Origin: JBBCJM01 sp037190175
Lineage (GTDB): Bacteria > Pseudomonadota > Alphaproteobacteria > Rhodobacterales > Rhodobacteraceae
Reading direction: 5' to 3'
Assembly (NCBI GenBank): GCA_037190175.1
Contig: JBBCJM010000101.1
Location: forward strand, 1 to 64,000
Length of the DNA: 64,000 nucleotides
The notes beneath the pieces are model-generated. The model saw nothing but the letters and a program-made list of their open reading frames with translations, searched no databases and was not told the DNA's origin. The translations under genes were made by a program, and so were the position numbers. Shown here in pieces: positions 47,221 to 54,476 of this stretch. The number at the start of each line of letters is the position of its first letter. The first letter of the stretch is position 1.

Positions 47221-47778
47221 TTTCCGGCGGACCAGGCCAAAGGCACCGAGGCCAAGCATCATAGCGTAAATCGAGGCCGGCAGTGGGATATGAGCTGCGA
47301 TCTGCCAACTGCCGGTTGTCCTGAACATGTTGTTGCCGTTCGGATCAAACGTGGCCCAGTCATGGCCGAAATTGAAATCTGGCCGGTCATGTCCGATATA
47401 GAATGAGATGTTGACGATTTCTCCCTCTTCGTCTGTTCGCAATATTAGATGATTGTGCGCTCGGCCCGGCCCCATAATGAAGGATGATGTGGGGGTTTCA
47501 TTCATTACCCACTCGCCTGATGATGGTCTCGACTCATCCGGCGGGCAGGAAGGATCGCACCAGTTTGACCAAATATAGCTGAGATCAAGATTTATAAGGT
47601 TATCCACGGTCAGAGTGAATCCGCCCCTGATAAGACCCTCTCCCGGAAACGGAGCCGATGGCCATGGGGTGACGTCTTCGCTGATGCCGTCCGGGACGAA
47701 CGTAAACCTATAGGTCGCCGCGCTCGCCGCCGATCCGACCATCGTCGCGGCCGCCGCCGCCAGCACAACCTGCCTCAT
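47197..47778 (-). CDS. VPLPA-CTERM secreted protein
   Basis: 193 aa from ATG 47778 with GGGAGGC upstream. N-terminal signal peptide (QVVLAAAAATMVGSAASA), a beta-rich mature domain of about 140 residues (FTLTVDNLINLDLSYIWSNW, HNHLILRTDEEGEIVNISF), and a C-terminal sorting tail IPLPASIYAMMLGLGAFGLV followed by RRKSRR, the VPLPA-CTERM layout recognised by exosortase-type systems. Leftward, opposite the late operon, and lower in GC: a likely lysogenic-conversion gene that decorates the host surface. Confidence 0.85.
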   Translation of the reverse strand: MRQVVLAAAAATMVGSAASAATYRFTFVPDGISEDVTPWPSAPFPGEGLIRGGFTLTVDNLINLDLSYIWSNWCDPSCPPDESRPSSGEWVMNETPTSSFIMGPGRAHNHLILRTDEEGEIVNISFYIGHDRPDFNFGHDWATFDPNGNNMFRTTGSWQIAAHIPLPASIYAMMLGLGAFGLVRRKSRRPIPA

Positions 47779-48048
47779 AGCCGCCTCCCACACACCCGTG
47801 CCCATCAGGCCACGGCCGGCTGATTCTGGGGAGTCAGAACATCTGCGAACATGAGGGCGTGGTGCGGGTGCCGAATACGGCAACAATCGGCTCCGCGGAA
47901 AGGTACTGGTTGCTAAATCGGAACGATAAACACGCCCGCCCCGCACCACTAGGGGGTGAGTAGCCCGCGCTGCGGGATTCGGCCACCTGCCATTTTTGGC
48001 ATGTCCCCCACCGCCCGCGCCGCGGGCCTCTGCTGCGCAGGAGGCGCC

Positions 48049-48324
48049 ATGTCGCTCCAGTTCGACAACAAGATCAGCCTCGGCCACCTGCTGACAGCCC
48101 TCGGGATGCTGGCCGGCGGCATATGGGCCTATGCCGACCTGAGCGCGGGGCAGGCGCGGCTGGTCAGCGAAATGGCCATCGTCAGGGCCGACGCGCTGGC
48201 CCGCGAGACCCGCATCCGCGCCGTCGAGATCGCGCAGGCCGGCCAGTCGAGCGACCTGCGCGCGATCCAGAACAGCCTGACCCGCATCGAGGCCGCCGTC
48301 GAGCGGCTGCAACCCAAGCCTTGA
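48049..48324 (+). CDS. Single-TM coiled-coil protein, holin-like by position
   Basis: 91 aa from ATG 48049 with GGAGG upstream. One TM segment (LLTALGMLAGGIWAYAD, residues 14-30) followed by a coiled coil (ALARETRIRAVEIAQAGQSS, IQNSLTRIEAAVERL). It precedes the endolysin gene by 8 nt. Could be a holin, a holin regulator or a DUF2730-type protein. Confidence 0.55.
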   Translation: MSLQFDNKISLGHLLTALGMLAGGIWAYADLSAGQARLVSEMAIVRADALARETRIRAVEIAQAGQSSDLRAIQNSLTRIEAAVERLQPKP

Positions 48325-48332
48325 GGTAAGCC

Positions 48333-48947
48333 ATGAAGGGCAATTTCGAGGCGTGCCTGCGGATCACGCTGACGCACGAGGGTGGCTGGGCCGATCACCC
48401 ATCGGACCCCGGCGGGGCCACCATGAAGGGGATCACCATCGGCACCTATGCCGGCTGGAAGGGCCGGAAGGTGACGAAGGCCGAACTGCGGGCGATCAGC
48501 GATGCTGAGGTCGCGGCGATCTACCGCAAGAAATACTGGGATGTGGTGCGCGGTGACGACCTGCCCGCCGGGCTCGACCTGGTGGCCTTCGACGGCGCGG
48601 TGAACAGCGGGCCGAGCCGCGGGGCGAAGTGGGTGCAAGCCGCGCTGGAGGTCTCGCAGGACGGAAAGATCGGGCCGGTCACGCTTCACGCCGCGGGGCT
48701 GGCCGAGTCAGGCGATGCGATCAACGGCGCGTGTGATCGGCGCATGGCCTTCCTGCGCGGGCTCAAGACCTGGCCGACATTCGGGAAGGGCTGGACCCGG
48801 CGGGTGGACGATATCCGGCAGCAGGCGCTTCGGATGGCGTTCACCGCGCCCGTCGCAGGGGTGTCGACCCCAAACTCGACACCCCCCGCCCCCGGCCTGC
48901 TGGCCGCCATCAAGGCGCTGTTGCGCCGCATCTTCGGAGGACGCTGA
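48333..48947 (+). CDS. GH108 endolysin (N-acetylmuramidase)
   Basis: 204 aa. LTHEGGWADHPSDPGGATMKGIT (catalytic Glu in HEGG) defines glycoside hydrolase family 108; the C-terminal domain has FDGAVNSGPSRGAKWVQAAL and DGKIGPVTL. It cuts the glycan backbone of peptidoglycan. The C-terminal 25 residues are a Pro-rich linker plus a basic helix (LLAAIKALLRRIFGGR). Confidence 0.9.
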   Translation: MKGNFEACLRITLTHEGGWADHPSDPGGATMKGITIGTYAGWKGRKVTKAELRAISDAEVAAIYRKKYWDVVRGDDLPAGLDLVAFDGAVNSGPSRGAKWVQAALEVSQDGKIGPVTLHAAGLAESGDAINGACDRRMAFLRGLKTWPTFGKGWTRRVDDIRQQALRMAFTAPVAGVSTPNSTPPAPGLLAAIKALLRRIFGGR

Positions 48948-48948
48948 C

Positions 48949-49125
48949 ATGTATGCACCCATCGCGCGGATCGTGATCCGATATCTGGTCGGCCTGCTGA
49001 TCGGGGCCGATGCCGCCGGTGTGCTGGCCGGAGACCCGGACGTGGTGACGGTGGTGGCGGGCGCCATCGGGCTCGCCACCGAGGTCGCCTATGCGCTGGC
49101 CCGGCGCCGCGGATGGGCGACATGA
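48949..49125 (+). CDS. Small two-TM holin-like protein
   Basis: 58 aa (MYAPIARIVIRYLVGLLIGA..., VVTVVAGAIGLATEVAYALA). Two hydrophobic segments and a basic tail (ARRRGWAT). Located between endolysin and spanin genes, as class II holins are. Confidence 0.65.
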   Translation: MYAPIARIVIRYLVGLLIGADAAGVLAGDPDVVTVVAGAIGLATEVAYALARRRGWAT

Positions 49126-49370
49126 TCGCCGCCCTGCTTTCCGACCTCTGGCCCTACCTCGCAGGCCTCGGCGCGCTGCTGCTGGGCGTGCTGGGCATCT
49201 ACCGGCGGGGCAAGGCGGACCAGCGGCGGGAGACCGCGCTGGAGGCGGCGGAGCGCATGGGCAAGGCCGCGGAGGCTGGCCGCAAGGCCGAGACCAAGGC
49301 CCGCAAGGACATGGCAGCAGGCGCCACGCCGGATGACGTGCTGCGCCGCAATGACGGGGAGTGGAGCTGA
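49122..49370 (+). CDS. i-spanin (Rz-like)
   Basis: 82 aa from ATG 49122 (ATGA overlap; ATG 49113 possible). One N-terminal TM (LWPYLAGLGALLLGVLGIY) then a charged coiled coil (QRRETALEAAERMGKAAEAGRKAETKARKDM). Fits an inner-membrane spanin subunit; the o-spanin-like gene follows with a TGATG junction. Confidence 0.7.
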   Translation: MIAALLSDLWPYLAGLGALLLGVLGIYRRGKADQRRETALEAAERMGKAAEAGRKAETKARKDMAAGATPDDVLRRNDGEWS

Positions 49371-49552
49371 TGAGGATCGCATGCATCATCGCCGCGCTTG
49401 GGCTTGCCGGCTGCGCCACTACCGTGCCCGTCGATGTAGGCTGTACGGTCTACGGTGAGTCCCGCGCCGATATGCCCCGGCCGCTCGGCTCTGGCGATCT
49501 GGCGGGCTGGGTTGCCGTTCTGGACAGCCGGATGACGGCCGCGTGCCGGTAG
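49370..49552 (+). CDS. o-spanin-like lipoprotein (Rz1-like)
   Basis: 60 aa from ATG 49370. A lipoprotein signal peptide with lipobox LAGC (MRIACIIAALGLAGC), short periplasmic part with further Cys. Partner of the preceding i-spanin for outer-membrane disruption. Confidence 0.65.
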   Translation: MRIACIIAALGLAGCATTVPVDVGCTVYGESRADMPRPLGSGDLAGWVAVLDSRMTAACR

Positions 49553-49633
49553 GGATTCACATGCGGCCCCGGATGGGGTAGGGTGATCCTCGGGGCGACA
49601 CGACCTCACACGGGATGCGCCCCGAACCGGAAC

Positions 49634-49672
49634 CGGCCCTGCCTTGGTGTTGGAGCACCTCGGACAGGGCCG
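49634..49672. other. Nested hairpin after the lysis genes
   Basis: Outer stem CGGCCCTG (49634-49641)/CAGGGCCG (49665-49672) encloses an inner stem GGTGT/GCACC with loop TGGA. TTTCACC follows. Could be the late-operon terminator or a small structured RNA. Confidence 0.5.
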
Positions 49673-49793
49673 TTTCACCCTGGCCCGCCCGTGGGCGTAA
49701 ACGCGGGCACCGCTTTCTGGCGGTGGTCTGTGACAGTGCAGATGCAACCCCGAAAGGGGCGGGCACCACGGCGGATCACCACCCGAGCGCGGT

Positions 49794-49863
49794 TCCGGTG
49801 TAGCTCAGTGGCCAGAGCGTCCGCCGGCGGAAGGCCGCGGGTTCGACTCCCGCCATCGGCTCC
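49794..49863 (+). pseudogene. tRNA-like element with a 2-nt anticodon loop
   Basis: Acceptor (49794-49800 with 49854-49860, six of seven pairs), TA, D-arm GCTC/GAGC (49803-49818), anticodon stem TCCGC (49820-49824)/GCGGA (49827-49831) closed on CG only, T-arm GCGGG/CCCGC with TTCGACT loop (49837-49853), discriminator T, CC. All arms are intact except that about 5 nt of the anticodon loop are missing. It cannot decode; either a tRNA pseudogene or a tRNA mimic. Confidence 0.65.
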
Positions 49864-50055
49864 GCGCTCACCCCGTCTGCTCCCCGCCTCGGCGGGTGAG
49901 CCTCGCGCCCTAGCCTCGTGGCGCAACCCGATGACACTATGGGCCGGTTCGATCTGGCCCTGTGACGAGGGGACAAAATCGCCTTCGGGCGGGTCGGCGG
50001 CTGGGCTCCACCCCCGGCCAGGCTAACGGGGCGCCAGTTGCAGGGCCGCGTACCG

Positions 50056-50088
50056 CCGCCGCGTCTCGATAAGGGGCGCGGCGGTTTT
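50056..50088 (+). terminator. Intrinsic terminator near the right prophage end
   Basis: CCGCCGCG (50056-50063) pairs with CGCGGCGG (50077-50084), loop 13 nt, then TTTT (50085-50088). It would end rightward transcription before attR and so shield the ghs-like operon. Confidence 0.8.
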
Positions 50089-50100
50089 CGTTCGGGGCGG

Positions 50101-50163
50101 GCCGTTTACACTGGCGGCATAACCCATTGATTCCTCGGGGCCGGAATCTGATGCGGTTTACAT
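50101..50163. promoter_or_regulatory. Candidate integrase arm-type sites beside attR
   Basis: GCCGTTTACAC (50101-50111), TAACCCATTGATT (50120-50132) and CGGTTTACAT (50154-50163), matching the attL-side sites at 3905-3915, 3852-3864 (inverted) and 3893-3902. See the attL-side entry. Confidence 0.55.
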
Positions 50164-50197
50164 GTCCAGCCCAACAATATCAGCGGCAAGGCCCTGT

Positions 50198-50242
50198 CTC
50201 ATAATCGCGGGGTCGGGGGTTCGAGTCCCCCCCTTGCCACCA
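50198..50242 (+). repeat. attR: attR core (45-bp direct repeat)
   Basis: Exact copy of 3801-3845. The downstream flank is the original host sequence that followed the tRNA, including its terminator. Confidence 0.95.
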
Positions 50243-50273
50243 GTCTTCCACCGACATCGCAGCCGCCGGCGGA

Positions 50274-50293
50274 CGCCCTTCCGGGGCGGTTTT
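50274..50293 (+). terminator. Displaced tRNA terminator
   Basis: CGCCC (50274-50278), loop TTCCG, GGGCG (50284-50288), then G and TTTT. Before phage integration it would have lain about 30 bp downstream of the CAT tRNA gene. Confidence 0.7.
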
Positions 50294-50453
50294 CCGTTGC
50301 CGGAGCGCCGGTTGTGGCGGGTTCCGAGGCTTCGGCGGGACCCCAGCGCCCGGTGGGTTTACCACAAGTGAAGACCGTGCCGGCAGCTTCCTGGCTCTGA
50401 CCGATCCATCCGCCCTGCCGGCGAAAGCCGCGGGTCAGTTACCGGAGTGAGCC

Positions 50454-50720
50454 ATGCCCGACCCCTTCGACAACCACACGACCGGCGTCGAGTCGCCTGC
50501 CATCGGCGCCTTTGCCATCGAGCCCTCGGACAGCGCCGACCTGCCGCAGGCGATCCGCGCGGTGACCGTGGGGGGCGCGGGCGGCGCGATCAGCTTCGTC
50601 TCGTCGCGCACGGGGCTGGTCTCGACCACCGCGTCCCTGCCGCCGGGCACCTATCCGCTGTTCGCTGCGCGCATCCTGGCCGCCGGCACCACCGCCACCG
50701 GCCTGACCGGGTGGGTGTGA
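50454..50720 (+). CDS. ghsA: GhsA-like spike base protein (RCAP_Rcc01079 family)
   Basis: 88 aa. FDNHTTGVESPAIGAFAIEPSDSADLPQAIRAVTVGGAGG...FPLFAARILAAGTTATGL-type sequence matches the spike base family named after Rhodobacter capsulatus rcc01079, a component of GTA head spikes. It sits 211 bp right of attR, with CGGAG before the ATG, and overlaps the next gene by TGATG. The best alternative is a spike base of another phage remnant. Confidence 0.75.
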   Translation: MPDPFDNHTTGVESPAIGAFAIEPSDSADLPQAIRAVTVGGAGGAISFVSSRTGLVSTTASLPPGTYPLFAARILAAGTTATGLTGWV

Positions 50721-53095
50721 TGCGGCAGGGGTTCGGTCTCGGCCTGGTGTCGCCGCCCTCGGCCCTGGGCGGCGAGGGCAACCCGATCGCCGGCTCCGGC
50801 CCGGCCCTGTCCCCGCTGGCGGCGGGCGAGGCACTGGGAGGGGCGGTGGCCTGGGGCAGCTACGGGCCCGCGGGGGTCGCCGTCACCCGGCAGATGCAGC
50901 GGGACGGCGGCCCCTGGGTCGCCTTCGCGGGCGGCACCCTGGTGGCCGAGGCCGAGGTCTGGCGGGTGCGCGAGGTGGTCGCGCTCGGCCCCCACAGCCG
51001 CATCTTCGCCTCGCCGGGCCGGACGGTGCAGCCGGGCGATGCCGCCTTCCCCGCCCATTTCCAGGCGGTGAATGCGGACGGCTGGTCGGTGAGCTATGCC
51101 TCGCCGCCCACCTTCGACCCCGAGAACGCCCCCGAATACGTCACCGTGATGCGGGCCGGGTTCGACGGGGACGGGCAGGCGGTGACGCGGCGGGAGGATC
51201 TGGTCTGCACCAAGCGGGTGCGCCAGCCCTGGCCGAACCACGCCAGCCTGACCGCCGACCGGGTGGCGCTGTCGGACTACGTGTACTCCACCGACAGCAT
51301 CGCCGGGGTGGTCAACAACTCGGCCGAGGCGAGCCCGCGGCCGGTGGCCAACTGGGCGCGGCCCGACCGTGTGGTGGTCGGAAACAGCATCCCCGCCGGC
51401 CAGCTGGAGATCGTCGCCTTCCACCGCAACGCGCGGGCGGGCGAGCAGGTGGCCTGCGTCGAGTGGACGATCAGCGACGGCACCGGCAGCGTGACCGTGC
51501 GCGCCTCGGCCTCGGTGGTCTCGGATTACGCCGGCGACCGCAATGCGGTGATCGTCTACCGGCCGGCGGCGGACGTGGATATCTCCGGGCTGGCCGATCC
51601 GGCGACCCTGACCGTCAATGCCCGGGTCTATCCGTGGGTCGGCGATGCGGCCTCGGTGCTGGACAGCGCCGACGGCGCGGTGGCCCGGGAGTTCTCGCCC
51701 CGCACCTTCCGGCGCGACACCGTACTGGCGGCCGCGCCGCGGCTGGCCTATGTGCGCACCACGGGCAACGACGGCACCGGCGCGGTCAGCACCGACCCGG
51801 CCATCGCCGCCGCCGCGCCCTTCGCCACGGTGCTGGCCGCGATCAACGCCCACCACGCCGCCGGCGGGCTGGACGGGGCGGTGATCCATATCGGCCAGGA
51901 CGGCGGCACCCCCTTCGTGCTGGGCAATCCCATTGCAACCCGCACCCAGTCCCACGCGCCGCTGGTCATCACCCGCGAGCCGGGGGTTCCCCGGGCCGAG
52001 GCCCGGGTGTCCTTCGGGGCGGCCTCCTTCCGGCCCCGGCTGGGCGCCGGCCTGCTGCTGCTGCGGGACGTGGGGGTCGTCCGCACCGGCACCAGCTCGT
52101 TCCAGGGCGAGAGCGGCGCGCACCTGCGGGTGGTGTTCGAGGACGTGGCGCTGGACAACGGCGGCTTCAACTCCGGCTGGCTGAACAACTGCCACGACCT
52201 GCTAATCGGGGTGGACCTGTCCAACATGGCCGCCGCGCCGCTCAACGCGGCCGGCGCCGTGGGGGTCACCGAGCACCGGATGGTCCGCGGGGTGTCCTGC
52301 CCGGCCGCGGCGGCCAATGTGGAGGGCTGGCTGGTGCTGGGCTGCGACCTGCGCGGATCGAGCACCCTCACCCTGCAGCGGGGCGCCCGCAGCCGGTCCG
52401 GCAGCATCGTGGCCTTCAACCGGCTGCAGGGCCCCGCGACCTCGACCCGGCTCTGGGCCCCGGCGCAGGACGAGGACGTGGTCGGCGCCGCCTTCGCGCA
52501 GAACGTGGTCGAGTACCTCTCCGCCACCGCGACCACCACCCTCTCGGTCAGCGCCGATGCCGCGGCCAGCAACAACGCCCACGTCATCCTGCACCACAAC
52601 ACCATCGCCGGGTTCAACGCAGCCGGGCGGTCCAACCTCTTCTACGACGAGGGCGCGACGGCGCGGACGTCGAAGCTGCATTCCTGCCGGGGCAACATCC
52701 ACGTGCAGATCAACACCAAGGGCGACGTGTTCCGCGGCGCCAACGAGGCGGGCGGGGATGCGTCGAGCCGCACCGGCAACTGGTCCTTCCTGTACGGGGT
52801 GGGCTGCCGCGGCGAGTGGTCACAGTTCATCGACGCGGCGGGCGGCGGGCCGGGCACGTCCTTCGCGCAGGCCTGGGGCGGGCTCGACGCCAGCCTCGGC
52901 ACCTCGGCGAGCCTGCGCAACGATCCCCTGTTCGTCGATTACCAGGCGAGCAGCCCGGCCGCGGGGGCGGGCGGGGGCGACTACCGCCTGCAACCCGGCA
53001 GCCCGGCCAGGGCCCGCGTGGCGTCGGTCCTGCGCTGGGACCTCGCCGGCACCCCGCGCTCGGCCGTGCTGGCCAGTGCCGGGGCCTATGAGTGA
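50720..53095 (+). CDS. ghsB: GhsB-like head-spike/fibre protein with beta-helix
   Basis: 791 aa from ATG 50720. N-terminal domain (AVAWGSYGPAGVAVTRQMQ ... AEVWRVREVV), shared with the prophage protein at 44328-44732. A middle beta-sandwich follows, then a right-handed parallel beta-helix (about 330-760: YVRTTGNDGTGAVSTDPAIA start, then LLLRDVGVV, VIHIGQDGG, HNTIAGFNAAG coils). In R. capsulatus GhsA/GhsB spikes bind capsular polysaccharide of recipient cells. The frame upstream of 50720 belongs to ghsA sequence in another phase. Confidence 0.75.
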   Translation: MRQGFGLGLVSPPSALGGEGNPIAGSGPALSPLAAGEALGGAVAWGSYGPAGVAVTRQMQRDGGPWVAFAGGTLVAEAEVWRVREVVALGPHSRIFASPGRTVQPGDAAFPAHFQAVNADGWSVSYASPPTFDPENAPEYVTVMRAGFDGDGQAVTRREDLVCTKRVRQPWPNHASLTADRVALSDYVYSTDSIAGVVNNSAEASPRPVANWARPDRVVVGNSIPAGQLEIVAFHRNARAGEQVACVEWTISDGTGSVTVRASASVVSDYAGDRNAVIVYRPAADVDISGLADPATLTVNARVYPWVGDAASVLDSADGAVAREFSPRTFRRDTVLAAAPRLAYVRTTGNDGTGAVSTDPAIAAAAPFATVLAAINAHHAAGGLDGAVIHIGQDGGTPFVLGNPIATRTQSHAPLVITREPGVPRAEARVSFGAASFRPRLGAGLLLLRDVGVVRTGTSSFQGESGAHLRVVFEDVALDNGGFNSGWLNNCHDLLIGVDLSNMAAAPLNAAGAVGVTEHRMVRGVSCPAAAANVEGWLVLGCDLRGSSTLTLQRGARSRSGSIVAFNRLQGPATSTRLWAPAQDEDVVGAAFAQNVVEYLSATATTTLSVSADAAASNNAHVILHHNTIAGFNAAGRSNLFYDEGATARTSKLHSCRGNIHVQINTKGDVFRGANEAGGDASSRTGNWSFLYGVGCRGEWSQFIDAAGGGPGTSFAQAWGGLDASLGTSASLRNDPLFVDYQASSPAAGAGGGDYRLQPGSPARARVASVLRWDLAGTPRSAVLASAGAYE

Positions 53096-53114
53096 GCTTC
53101 TCCAAGGGGATGAC

Positions 53115-54068
53115 ATGGACACGCAATTCAACGCCGTCATCATGGCGGCCGCGGCGGGCTATCTGGGGGTGCGGGAGCATCCCGGGCGGGCCTCGAACCC
53201 GGCGGTCGAGGTCTTCTTCGCCCGCGCGGGCCACCCGGGGCTGACCGACGACGTGCCCTGGTGCGCGGCCTTCGTGGGCGCGGTGCTGGCCGAGGTGGGG
53301 CTGCCGGGCTCGGGCAGCCTGATGGCGCGGTCCTATCTGCGCTGGGGGCGCGAGGTGGGGATGGCCGAGGCCCGGCCGGGCGACGTGGTGGTGCTGGCGC
53401 GGGGCCGGGGGCCGCAGGGGCACGTGGGCTTCCTCGTGCGGTTCGAGGGCGACCGGGTGGTGCTGCGGGGCGGCAACCAGTCGGATGCGGTCTCGGACGC
53501 CGGCCATCCGGCGGCGAGCATCCTCGGCATCCGCCGGGCCGATCCTTCCGTCGCCGGGGGGCGGGCCACGCTGCGGCCGGGCGACCGGGGGGCGATGGTG
53601 CTGGACGTCCAGGATCAGCTGATGCGGCTGCGTTATTTCGCGGGTGCCCGCGACGGGGTCTTCGGCCCGCTGACCCGCGAGGCCGTGCTGGCGTTCCAGG
53701 CCGATCACGGCTTGGAGACCGACGCGGTGGTCGGCAACCGCACCTGGGCGGCGCGGGCCGCGGCCCGGCCCCGGGCCGAACGCGAGATCACCGCGGCGGA
53801 CCTGCGCGAGCGCGGATCGGCGACCGTGCGCAGCGCCGACACGCTGGACGTGGTGGGGGCGGCCGCGGGGATCACCGCGCCGGCGACCGCGGTGGCCGAG
53901 GCGGCGGAGGGCGCCGAGGGGGCGCTGGCGGTGGCGAGCCGCATGGTGACCCAGCACTGGCCGCTGCTGCTGATCGCGCTGGCGGCGCTGGCGGTGGTGG
54001 TTCTGGCCGGGCGGATCCGGGCGGCGCGGGTGGCGGACGCGCGCTCGGGCGCGCATCTGGGCCGATGA
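53115..54068 (+). CDS. Peptidoglycan hydrolase with PG-binding domain and C-terminal TM
   Basis: 317 aa. NlpC/P60/CHAP-type TIGR02594 catalytic domain: Cys in VPWCAAFVGAVLAE, His in GHVGFLV, and GGNQSDAV. It is followed by a PG_binding_1 domain (LRPGDRGAMVLDVQDQLMRL...DGVFGPLTREAVLAFQADHG), an Ala-rich linker and one TM (LLLIALAALAVVVLA). It lies 19 nt after the ghsB-like gene and before spanin-like genes, so it is the lytic enzyme of this GTA/phage-like cassette. Confidence 0.8.
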   Translation: MDTQFNAVIMAAAAGYLGVREHPGRASNPAVEVFFARAGHPGLTDDVPWCAAFVGAVLAEVGLPGSGSLMARSYLRWGREVGMAEARPGDVVVLARGRGPQGHVGFLVRFEGDRVVLRGGNQSDAVSDAGHPAASILGIRRADPSVAGGRATLRPGDRGAMVLDVQDQLMRLRYFAGARDGVFGPLTREAVLAFQADHGLETDAVVGNRTWAARAAARPRAEREITAADLRERGSATVRSADTLDVVGAAAGITAPATAVAEAAEGAEGALAVASRMVTQHWPLLLIALAALAVVVLAGRIRAARVADARSGAHLGR

Positions 54069-54292
54069 TCTGGGGGTCGAGCCTCGGCCGCACGCTGGTC
54101 GCGCTGGCGGCCGGGGCGGCGGCGGTGCTGGCGGCGTTGCGCGCGGCCGGGCGGCGGGGTGCGGCGCTGGAACGGGCGGCGCGCGACCGGGCGGCGCTGG
54201 ACACGATCAGGAGGGTGCAGGATGCACAGGATCTACATCGCGCTGGCGACGGCGGCTGGCATGAGCGGCTGCGCCGTTCCCGCCCCGACTGA
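54065..54292 (+). CDS. i-spanin-like small membrane protein
   Basis: 75 aa from ATG 54065 (ATGA overlap with the hydrolase gene). N-terminal TM (LGRTLVALAAGAAAVLAAL) then a charged helix (ALERAARDRAALDTIRRVQDAQ). Layout of Rz. The o-spanin-like frame starts inside it. Confidence 0.6.
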   Translation: MIWGSSLGRTLVALAAGAAAVLAALRAAGRRGAALERAARDRAALDTIRRVQDAQDLHRAGDGGWHERLRRSRPD

Positions 54293-54476
54293 TGCGGGGC
54301 TCTGCCTGGCGCTGGCCCCGGCGATGGCCGCGCTGCGCCGGGGGCTGGAGGCGCATCCCGAAACCCCCGGCCCGGTGGGCGAGCCGGGGGCCGATGCGGT
54401 GATCGGCTTCGAGGCCGGGTGCCGCTATGCCGCGGTCTGGCGGCGCAGCTCGCGCAGCTGGTCGGCGGTGATATAG
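54222..54476 (+). CDS. o-spanin-like lipoprotein nested in the i-spanin gene
   Basis: 84 aa. Lipoprotein signal IYIALATAAGMSGC with lipobox MSGC, Pro-rich start of the mature part (AVPAPTDAG). 71 nt overlap out of frame with the i-spanin-like gene, as for Rz1 in Rz. Its 3' end runs 52 nt into the convergent gene at 54425, so the last residues may not be functional. Confidence 0.6.
   Translation: MHRIYIALATAAGMSGCAVPAPTDAGLCLALAPAMAALRRGLEAHPETPGPVGEPGADAVIGFEAGCRYAAVWRRSSRSWSAVI

Larger units (their letters stand above)
3801..50242. mobile_element. Complete P22-like (podovirus) prophage
   Basis: About 46.4 kb bounded by perfect 45-bp direct repeats derived from a tRNA gene. The integrase lies next to attL. 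The content is a full temperate-phage set: leftward early operon, repressor and operators, replication, packaging, head, P22-type tail-completion and ejection genes, tailspikes, and lysis. Gene order resembles lambdoid/P22 phages. No tail-sheath, tape-measure or tail-tube gene is seen, which supports a short tail. No inactivated core gene is obvious except the split large terminase. Several genes are off the lytic strand (RelA/SpoT, hicAB, two units at 23-24.6 kb, VPLPA-CTERM protein) and are candidates for expression in the lysogen. Confidence 0.95.

Noticed and set aside
3801..50242. Transposase or insertion sequence inside the prophage
   Set aside because: Looked for transposase motifs and terminal repeats; the moron regions have none, so they were probably gained by recombination, not IS transposition.
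50651..52195. Long leftward frame opposite the ghsB-like gene
   Set aside because: Shadow frame; composition reflects the complementary strand.
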